NCBI GenBank assembly: GCA_017645585.1
Contig: JAGCOF010000015.1
Span: forward strand, 1-64,000
Direction of reading: 5' to 3'
DNA length: 64,000 nt
From: Bacteroidales bacterium
Lineage (GTDB): Bacteria; Bacteroidota; Bacteroidia; Bacteroidales; P3
The first letter of the stretch is position 1. Each line of letters begins with the position of its first letter. This document shows, in pieces, positions 63,893 through 64,000 of the stretch. The position numbers and the translations under genes were made by a program. A model generated the notes under the pieces. That model ran no database searches. It was not told the DNA's origin and saw nothing but the letters and a program-made list of their open reading frames with translations.

Positions 63893-64000
63893 ATGAAAAA
63901 AGCATTCTTGACCATTGCTCTGGCTGTTTTTGCTTTGGCGGGCAACGCACAGTTTTACATCGGCGGCAATATCGGCTTTGGCATGTTCAACGGCTCCACC
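63893..64000 (+). CDS. Outer-membrane protein, N-terminal fragment (continues past the window)
   Basis: 36 residues are visible: signal peptide ending GNAQ, then FYIGGNIGFGMFNGST, the beginning of a beta-barrel like those at 25378 and 51463. Cut by the right window edge; no further call is possible. Confidence 0.6.
   Translation, partial: MKKAFLTIALAVFALAGNAQFYIGGNIGFGMFNGST

Noticed and set aside
63861..63896. 11-codon mini-ORF overlapping the last gene start
   Set aside because: Too short and without conservation data to call a gene; mentioned only under the promoter entry.

Overview
The window reads as chromosomal DNA of an uncultured anaerobic member of the Bacteroidales (phylum Bacteroidota) with a G+C-rich coding style. 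The signs are: type IX secretion sorting domains on a subtilisin-like protease (type A) and on a 2741-residue surface protein (gliding-motility type B); a TonB-dependent receptor paired with a DUF4249 lipoprotein; a HU/SPOR protein; a Bacteroidota-type RNA polymerase omega subunit; LpxA, LpxC and KdsB for lipopolysaccharide; a HydG hydrogenase maturase, which points to anaerobic life; almost no Shine-Dalgarno sequences; and at least a dozen copies of the Bacteroidota sigma-A promoter (TTTG, about 19-20 bp, TAnnTTTG).

Layout: 1-2.5 kb holds peptidase C1B (cut by the window edge), a lipoprotein and a divergent glutathione-peroxidase lipoprotein. A minus-strand operon follows (nadC, yihY-like, THUMP methyltransferase, queG, then rpmE2 from its own promoter). 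7.2-13.1 kb is a plus-strand housekeeping run (deoxynucleoside kinase, kdsB, HU/SPOR, trmB, yebC, rsmI, mgtC). 13-24.7 kb alternates strands: a BACON protein, htpG, a membrane-tethered ECF sigma factor, rfbB, a T9SS subtilase, and a BlaI/M56-TonB pair. 24.7-33.5 kb has a HAD phosphatase, beta-barrels, a thioesterase and the guaA - LysM/binding protein - lpxC - lpxA operon. 33.6-40.4 kb is bamD, rpoZ, coaBC, a lytic transglycosylase, a membrane protein and uvrA. 40.4-50.9 kb is one minus-strand run: giant T9SS protein, response regulator, histidine kinase, thioesterase, small membrane protein. 51.4-61.6 kb is a tight plus-strand run from a beta-barrel to lspA, followed by tRNA-Phe, a TM1266-type regulator and hydG.

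The most unusual content is not a gene but a set of repeats. Every intergenic gap longer than about 240 bp (six of them) carries one copy of an 11-bp-periodic array in which GACT (or its complement) recurs about once per helical turn, next to hairpins. There are two subfamilies: TCCGACTCAAG units at 14.5, 22.7, 31.7 and 51.3 kb, and GACTTCCCAAG units at 7.1 and 61.8 kb. Two of the copies are about 300-bp elements that share their full length and end in a palindrome built on GTCGTGCACGAC. Separately, short 7-9 bp repeats or palindromes sit in frame inside linkers of several enzymes (UvrA, CoaBC, HydG, a dehydrogenase, a HAD phosphatase, a histidine kinase and possibly its response regulator).

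I see no CRISPR array, insertion sequence, prophage, rRNA or replication origin. Functional calls rest on motif recognition only; no database search was possible.
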